Shown here: positions 58,138 to 64,000 of the stretch, one piece after another
Layout: every line of letters begins with the position of its first letter
Position numbering within the stretch: position 1 is the stretch's first letter
Assembly (NCBI GenBank): GCA_963779805.1
Contig: CAVZZN010000002.1
Location: 62,001-126,000 of the forward strand
Source: CAIWHR01 sp963779805
GTDB taxonomy: Bacteria > Pseudomonadota > Gammaproteobacteria > Burkholderiales > Casimicrobiaceae
Length of the DNA: 64,000 nt
Reading direction: 5' to 3'
Translations under genes and position numbers: made by a program
Notes under the pieces: generated by a model
Database searches by the model: none
What the model was told of the DNA's origin: nothing
The model's input: only the letters and a program-made list of their open reading frames with translations

Positions 58138-59408
58138 TCGTCGTCGCGCTCGTCGCTGATGCTGGCGCTGCTCGCGATCGGCACGCACGTGGCCGTCGCG
58201 ATGGGCCTGGTGACCACCGGCATGATCCTGATGCTCCAGGGCGTGCCCACCACCGTCATCGCGCAGACGGCCTTCAAGTCGGTCAACAGCTATCCGCTGA
58301 TGGCGATCCCGATGTTCGTGCTCGCGGGCAATCTCATGATGCGCGGCAACATCGCCGGCCTGATGATCGACCTGATCGGCAGCATCGTGCGCGTGGTGCG
58401 CGGCGGACTTGCGCTCACGGTGATGCTCGTCCTGCGTGTTCTTCGCCGCGATCTCGGGCTCGAGCGTCGGCAGCGCGGCGGCGATCGGGGTGGCCACGGT
58501 CGACGGGCCTGAAGAAGGAGCATTACCCGGCGCGCTTCGCGGCCGGCATCGTGGCGGTCGGCGGCACGCTGGGGCTGATGATCCCGCCCTCGCTCGGCTT
58601 CATCCTCATCGGCTCGATCGTCGGGCTGCCGGTGGACAAGCTGTTCATCGCCGGCGTGCTGCCCGGACTGATGGAAGCGACGCTGCTGATGATCGCCGTG
58701 GGCCGGATCTCGCGCAAGCACAACTACGGCACCACGCTTCCCGCCGTGGACTGGAAGCGGCTTCGCGCAAGCGCCTGCCCGGGGCCACCGCGGCGCTCTT
58801 CATGCCGGTGCTCATCCTCGGCAGCATCTACACGGGCTACCTCACGCCCACCGAGGTCTCCGCCTTCGCGGCGGCGTACGCGGCGATCCTGTGCCTGCTC
58901 GTGTATCGCAGCGTCACCGTCGGCGGCGTATGGACCGTGGCGAAGGAGTCGCTGCTGCAGACGACGATGATCTTCGCGGTCGTGATGGGCGGCAGCCTCG
59001 TCGGGTTCGTGCTCGCGCGCATGGGGATCTCGGCGCGCGTGATCGAGTTCATCACCGGCGATCAACATGACCGCGTGGCAGTTCCTGCTGGTCGCCAACG
59101 TGATCCTGCTCGTCCTCGGCATGTTCCTGGACGGCGTGGCCATGATCGTGCTGACCGCGCCGCTGCTCTTCCCGATCGCCACCACTTTGGGCATCAACCC
59201 GATCCACTTCGCGGTGATCATGGTCGCGAACGTCGAGATCGCCACGCTCACGCCGCCGATCGGGCTCAACCTGTTCGTGATGAGCGGGATCTCGAAGCTG
59301 CCCGTGCACGAGGTCGTGCGCGGCGTGATGCCGTTCTACTTCGTGCGCCTGCTGTCGCTCGCGCTGATCTCGTACATCCCGATGATCTCGCTGGCGCTGG
59401 TGCAGTGA
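58131..59408 (+). CDS. dctM: TRAP transporter large permease DctM (about five frame breaks)
   Basis: About 425 residues with twelve or so helices. MLIVVALVLMLALLAIGTHVAVAMGL begins it; SVNSYPLMAIPMFVLAGNLM, FFAAISGSSVGSAAAIG, GGTLGLMIPPSLGFILIGSI and TLTPPIGLNLFVMSGI are hallmark DctM stretches. Breaks fall near 58158, 58432, 58508, 58762 and 59065. It forms the channel with the preceding DctQ and takes substrate from DctP B. Confidence 0.9.
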
Positions 59409-59439
59409 ACGAACGGGCCTGCAACTTGAAGGAGTCGTC

Positions 59440-60888
59440 ATGACGAACATGGCCGTCCCCCCGGGTGTCGCAACCGACGCCACCACGAAGCCGACTGATC
59501 GCCCAGACGCTCGCGCGCTTCGCGGCGGACCTGCATCCGGACGACATTCCGGCAAGAGGTGCTCGAGCGCGCGAAGTACCTGATCCTCGATGCGGTCGGC
59601 ATCGCTCATGCCTCGACGCGCTACGAATTCGCGCATCGCTCGCTCGCCGCCGCGAGCGACATGTCCGGCGGACTCGGCGACATGCCGGTGATCGCGCGTG
59701 CCTGCGCGCCTGCAGCTGCGCGATGCCATGCTGATGAACGGCATCCTGGTGCACGGCCTCGATTTCGACGACACGCACGCGAACGGCGTCATCCACGCCA
59801 CGGCGAGCTGCTTTCCGTGCGCGCTCGGCGTGGCCGCGCACACGGGCGCGCGACGGCCGCGAGCTGCTCGCGGCGTACGTGATCGGCGTCGAAGCGGCGA
59901 CGCGCATCGGTGCGGTCGCGAAGGGCGGCTTCCACCAGGTCGGCTTCCATCCGACGGGGCTCGTCGGCGCCTTCGCCTGCACGCTGATCGCCGGACGCGC
60001 TGTTCGGCCTCAACGCGCGAGCAGCTCGCGATGGCGCAGGGCATCGCGCTCAGCGTCGGCGCCGGCAGCCTCGAATTCCTGCAGGACGGCGCGTGGACCA
60101 AGCGCATGCACCCGGGCTGGGCCGCGGTCGCCGGATACACGGCGGCCTCCCTCGCCCGCCACGGCTTCGTCGGGCCGCGGGCCGCCTACGAAGGACGCTT
60201 CGGGCTCTTCGCCAGCCACCTCGGCGAGCGACTGCAAGGAATGCGATTTCGAGCTCGCCACGGCGGGCCTCGGGCGCGCAACTGGGAGCTCGGCCAACGT
60301 CGCCGTGAAGCCCATCCCCGCGTGCCACTTCACGCACGCCTGTGCCGACGCCGCAGCCATCCTGCAGCGAGAAGCACGGCTTCAAGACGGCCGACATCCG
60401 CGACGTGCGCGCGCTCGTGCCGGCGGAAGTCGTGAAGACGGTCTGCGAGCCCGAGGTCACCAAGAAGAAGCCGCAGAACAGCTACGACGCGCAGTTCAGC
60501 ATCCCGTACATCGTCGCCACCGGGCTCGCGCGCGGCAGCTTCGGGCTGCAGCACCTCGAGGACGCCGCGCTCGCCGATCCCGAGGTGCTCGCACTCGCGC
60601 AGAAGGTGCACTACGAGGTCGATCCCGACTCGCCGTTCCCGAAGTACTACTCCGGCGAAGTCGTCGTGACCACGCAGGACGGCCGCGAGCTGCGCCATCG
60701 CGAGCACGTCAATCGCGGCGCCGCGGACCGGCCGATCACGAACGCGCGAGATCGAGGAGAAGTTCATGGCCAACGCCACGCTCGCGGTGTCCGCGCGCCG
60801 CGCGGCCGAGGTGCGCGACCTCGTGCTCGGCATGGACCGGGGCATCGACGCCCGCGCGCTCGCCGAAGGTCTCGCGGGCCGCGGCTGA
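59440..60888 (+). CDS. MmgE/PrpD family protein B (about eight frame breaks)
   Basis: About 475 residues; GAAGGAG lies before the ATG. HGLDFDDTHANGVIHATASCFPCALG and EFLQDGAWTKRMHPGWAAVAGYTAASL mark it as a homologue of the copy at 52.6-54.0 kb, which has HGNDYDDTHSKS and EFLEEGAWTKRMHPGWAAHAG. PEVTKKKPQNSYDAQFSIPYIVA closes the C-terminal domain. Breaks lie near 59490, 59550, 59700, 59850, 59998, 60240, 60368 and 60748. Chemistry: dehydratase, decarboxylase or epimerase on a carboxylate; not resolvable. Confidence 0.89.
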
Positions 60889-60910
60889 CCAACACGACAG
60901 AGGCTCACTC

Positions 60911-62085
60911 ATGGACGAACGGAACCACGCCGGACGCCCGGCACCGATTACGAACGCATGGTCCTCGACGCGGTCGACAAGTTTCTCGAAGCCGACGTGC
61001 GTCCCCACGCGCATCGCCTGGAGAAGGAGGACGCGTATCCCACCGAGATCGTCGAGAAGATGAAGGAGCTCGGGCCTCTTCGGCTGCACCATCTCGCAGG
61101 AGTATGGCGGACTGGGCCTGTCGACCTCCACCTACGCGAAGATCGTCGAGCACATTTCGGCGGTGTGGATGTCGGTCTCCGGCATCATCAACTCGCACCT
61201 GATCATGGCGAATGCGGTGCAGCGCAGCGGCACCGAAGCGCAGAAGCGCCACTATCTGCCGAAGTTCGCGACCGGCGAGCTGCGCGGCGGGGTCGGCCTC
61301 ACCGAGCCCGACTGCGGCACCGACCTGCAGGCGATTCGCACGGTGGCCGTGCGCGACGGCGACGACTACGTCGTGAACGGCGCCAAGACCTGGATCACCA
61401 ACAGCATGTACGGCAACACGATCGCGCTGCTGGTGAAGACCGATCCGGGCGCGCAGCCGCGGCACAAGGGCATGAGCCTCTTCATCGCCGAGAAGGGCCC
61501 CGGGCTTCAAGGTCGCGCGCAAGCTCGAGAAGCTGGGCTACCGCGGCATCGACACCTGCGAGCTCGTGTTCGAGAACTATCGCATTCCGGCGGATCGGCT
61601 CATCGGCGGCGTCGAGGGCAAGGGCCTGCAGCAGGTGCTCGCGGGCCTCGAGCTCGGACGCATCAACGTCGCCGCGCGCGGTGTCGGCATCGCGCGTGCC
61701 GCACTGCAGGAGGCGGTGACCTACGCGCAGCAGCGCAAGACGTTCGGCAAGCCGATCTGCGAGCACCAGGCGATCCAGCTCAAGCTGGGCGAGATGGCGA
61801 CGCAGCTCGAAGCCTCGCGGCTGCTGGTGGAGTCGGCCGCGCGTGCCTTCGATCGCGGCGAGCGCTGCGACATGGAGGCGGGCATGGCCAAGTACTTCGC
61901 CACCGAAACCGCCATGGAGAACGCGCTCGACGCGATGCGCATCCACGGCGGCTACGGCTATTCGACGCGAGTTCAACGTCGAGCGCTACTTCCGCGACGC
62001 GCCGCTGCTGCTGATCGGCGAAGGCACCAACGAGATGCAGCGGATCATCATCGCGAAGCAGCTCATCGAGAGGAACCCCGCATGA
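60911..62085 (+). CDS. Acyl-CoA dehydrogenase B (about four frame breaks)
   Basis: About 390 residues. GVGLTEPDCGTDLQAIRT and VVNGAKTWITNS form the FAD site; YAQQRKTFGKPICEHQAIQLKLGEM and the C-terminal IGEGTNEMQR hold the catalytic-base region. Family members most similar by pattern act on short or branched acyl-CoAs. Breaks lie near 60940, 61078, 61505 and 61970. The stop overlaps the next start (ATGA). In this operon it could oxidise a succinyl-type CoA ester such as methylsuccinyl-CoA, but this is conjecture. Confidence 0.92.
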
Positions 62086-63277
62086 GCATGCCCTTGCGCG
62101 GTGTGCGCATCGTCGCCGTCGAGCAGTACGGCGCCGGTCCCTTCGGCACGCAGCAGCTCGCCGATCTCGGTGCGGAGATCATCAAGATCGAGAACCCGGC
62201 CGACGGCGGCGACATCGGCCGCGCGGTGGGACCGCATTTCTTCGCGCCGGGCGACAGCCACTTCTTCGAGGCGTTCAACCGCAACAAGAAGAGCATGACG
62301 CTCGACCTGAAGACGCCGGGCGGCCAGGAGGTGTTCGCGGCGCTGGTGAAGACCGCGGACGCCACCTTCGACAACCTGCGCGGCGACCTGCCGGCGAAGC
62401 TCGGCCTCACCTACGACACGCTCGGCAAGCACAATCCGAAGCTCGTGTGCGCGCACCTGTCCGCGTACGGCCGCACCGGATCGCGTGCCGCGTGGCCCGG
62501 CTACGACTACCTGATGCAGGCCGAGGCGGGCTATCTCTCGGTGACCGGCGAGCCCGACGGCCCGCCGGCGCGCTTCGGCCTGTCGATCGTCGACCTGATG
62601 ACCGGCGTCACCGCCGCGCTCGGGCTGCTCGCCGGCATCATCGACGCGCGCGCGAGCGGCAAGGGCCGCGACATCGACGTGAGCCTCTTCGACGTCGCGC
62701 TCGCGAACCTCAACTACCCCGGCACGTGGTACCTGAACGAGGGCACGGTGATCACGCGCGAGCCGCGCTCGCGCGCATCCGTCGCTCACGCCGAGCCAGC
62801 TCTACCGCACGAAGGACGGCTGGATCTTCGTGATGTGCAACAAGGAGAAGTTCTGGGGCGCTCTTCGCGCAGGCGATCGGCAAGCCGGAGTGGGTCGAGC
62901 ATCGCGCGAGTACGGCAACTACAAGGCGCGCCTCGCGAATCGCGCGCAGCTCACGCAGGAGCTCGACGCGGTCCTCGGCGACAGCGACCACCGCCGACTG
63001 GCTGCGGCGCCTCGAAGGCAAGGTGCCCGTCGCGCCGGTGTACGACATCGCGCAGGCGCTCGAGAATCCGTTCGTGGCCGAGCAGGGCCGCATCATGAGC
63101 GCGCCGCATCCCGCGCGCGGCACGATCCGCACGATCGCCTCGCCCATCCGCTGCGCAGGCGAGGAGGACATCGTGGGCGTCGCCCCGGCGCTCGGCGCAC
63201 AGACCCGCGAGATCCTCGGCGAGCTCGGCTACGACGCAGCGCGGATCGACGCGCTCGCCGCATCCGGCGCGATCTAG
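62082..63277 (+). CDS. Class III (CaiB/BaiF) CoA-transferase B (about four frame breaks)
   Basis: About 397 residues. MPLRGVRIVAVEQYGAGPFGTQQLADLGAEIIKIE opens the family fold, and GKGRDIDVSLFDVALANL holds the catalytic Asp. The ATG overlaps the dehydrogenase stop as ATGA, showing tight coupling. Breaks lie near 62775, 62860, 62910 and 62990. It activates a carboxylate by CoA exchange, feeding the neighbouring dehydrogenase and hydratase. Confidence 0.93.
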
Positions 63278-63286
63278 CGCCATCCG

Positions 63287-64000
63287 GTGCCCGACGGTGC
63301 GATGAAGGACGACACCTCCCCGCTGCGCGCGAGCCAGCCGCAATACGTGCTGGTCGCGCAGGCGCTGATGGCCGACATCCGCCGCGGGCAATATCCCGTC
63401 GGCGGGATGCTGCCGCCGGAGCTCGAGCTGTGCACGCACTTCGGGGTGAGCCGGCACACGATGCGCGAGGCGATCCGTCGCCTGCAGGAGCGCGGTCTCG
63501 TCTCGCGCCAGCGCGGCGTGGGCACCGTGCGTGAAGGCCGCGCAGCCGGAAGCGCGCTACGTGCAGTCCACCGCAACGCTCGCCGAGCTGCCGCGCTACG
63601 TCGAGGACACGCACCTCGTGCCCGCCTGGGGCAGAGGACGTCATCGCCGATGCGGAGCTCGCCGAGCTGCTCAAGTGCCCCGTCGGCCAGCGCTGGCTGC
63701 GCGTGCGCGGGTTTCGCTACGCCGGCAACGAGAAGCTGCCCATCGCGATGACCGACATCTACATCAACGCGGCGTACGGCGGGATCCAGGCGCAGATCGG
63801 CAAGGCGCGCCAGCCCGTGTACACGCTGATCGAGAAGGAATACGGCGTCACGCATCGTGGAAGTGCAGCAGGAGATCAGCGCCACGATCATCGGCGCCGC
63901 GAACGCGCGCGAGCTGCGCGTGAAGCGCGGATCCCCCGGCCTCACCGTGATCCGCCGTTATGTCGGCGCGGACGATCGCGTGCTGGAGGTGGCCGTCAAT
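63287..64000 (+). CDS. GntR-family (HutC subfamily) regulator, partial at window edge (three frame breaks)
   Basis: At least 235 residues; the end is outside the window. The winged helix (ALMADIRRGQYPVGGMLPPELELCTHFGVSRHTMREAIRRL) is followed by a UTRA ligand-binding domain (GNEKLPIAMTDIYINAAYGGI, TIIGAANARELRVKRGSPGL). Starts at 63287 or 63302 (MKDDTSPL) are both possible. Breaks lie near 63530, 63632 and 63857. It is 9 bp past the CoA-transferase stop, so it is the last gene of the operon and probably its regulator, with a catabolic acid or its CoA ester as ligand. Confidence 0.9.

Overview
The window is a 64 kb piece of a high-GC bacterial chromosome that reads as a betaproteobacterium, probably Burkholderiales-like. 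Support comes from gene content and order: rho next to trxA, a soluble RnfB followed by endonuclease III and a DUF1841 protein, PncB, paired parC/parE, a DUF6494 protein, CsbD/DUF3309/BON stress genes and many TRAP-transporter catabolic genes. I see no rRNA, tRNA, insertion sequence, prophage or CRISPR array.

Layout. 1-4.5 kb: a two-component system (kinase cut by the window edge) divergent from a nine-haem c-type cytochrome. 4.5-10.5 kb: housekeeping and redox genes (rho, trxA, 7Fe ferredoxin, two small cytochromes c, DUF1841, nth, rnfB, an acyltransferase). 10.5-24 kb: metal transporters (CDF, CorA), pncB, a lone GspE/PilB-type ATPase, small envelope proteins, a universal stress protein coupled to a ChaN-like lipoprotein, then parC and parE. 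24-28.5 kb: a regulatory knot with an internally deleted VIT-family gene, a small membrane protein, an FNR with all four cluster cysteines, two related Crp-like regulators and CsbD; three copies of one dyad motif lie between these genes. 28.6-42.2 kb: an envelope-stress island ending in a giant cyclic beta-1,2-glucan synthase operon (AI-2E-type permease, glucan synthase, DUF1345, CPA1 antiporter). 42.2-44.1 kb: an orphan histidine kinase with an RsbRD-like N-terminus and a small unknown gene. 44.3-64 kb: a carboxylic-acid catabolic region with PrpF, two acyl-CoA dehydrogenases, quinone oxidoreductase, acyl-CoA synthetase, SDR, two class III CoA-transferases, two MmgE/PrpD proteins, a MaoC hydratase, two TRAP systems and a GntR/HutC regulator cut by the right edge.

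The catabolic region makes sense as uptake of small carboxylates by two TRAP systems, CoA activation, dehydrogenation and hydration, with PrpF and MmgE/PrpD acting on free tri- or dicarboxylates. The substrate cannot be read from sequence. A strong 12-bp palindrome sits on the promoter of the largest operon and may be bound by the GntR protein.

A technical caution dominates the reading: by my count on the order of eighty frame breaks interrupt otherwise well conserved genes, mostly consistent with one extra G or C. They are dense in 1-10.6 kb and 28.9-64 kb and absent from about 10.7 to 28.8 kb. I interpret nearly all as sequence or assembly error and annotate each broken gene as one CDS spanning the breaks. 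The VIT-family internal deletion is different in kind and may be real.
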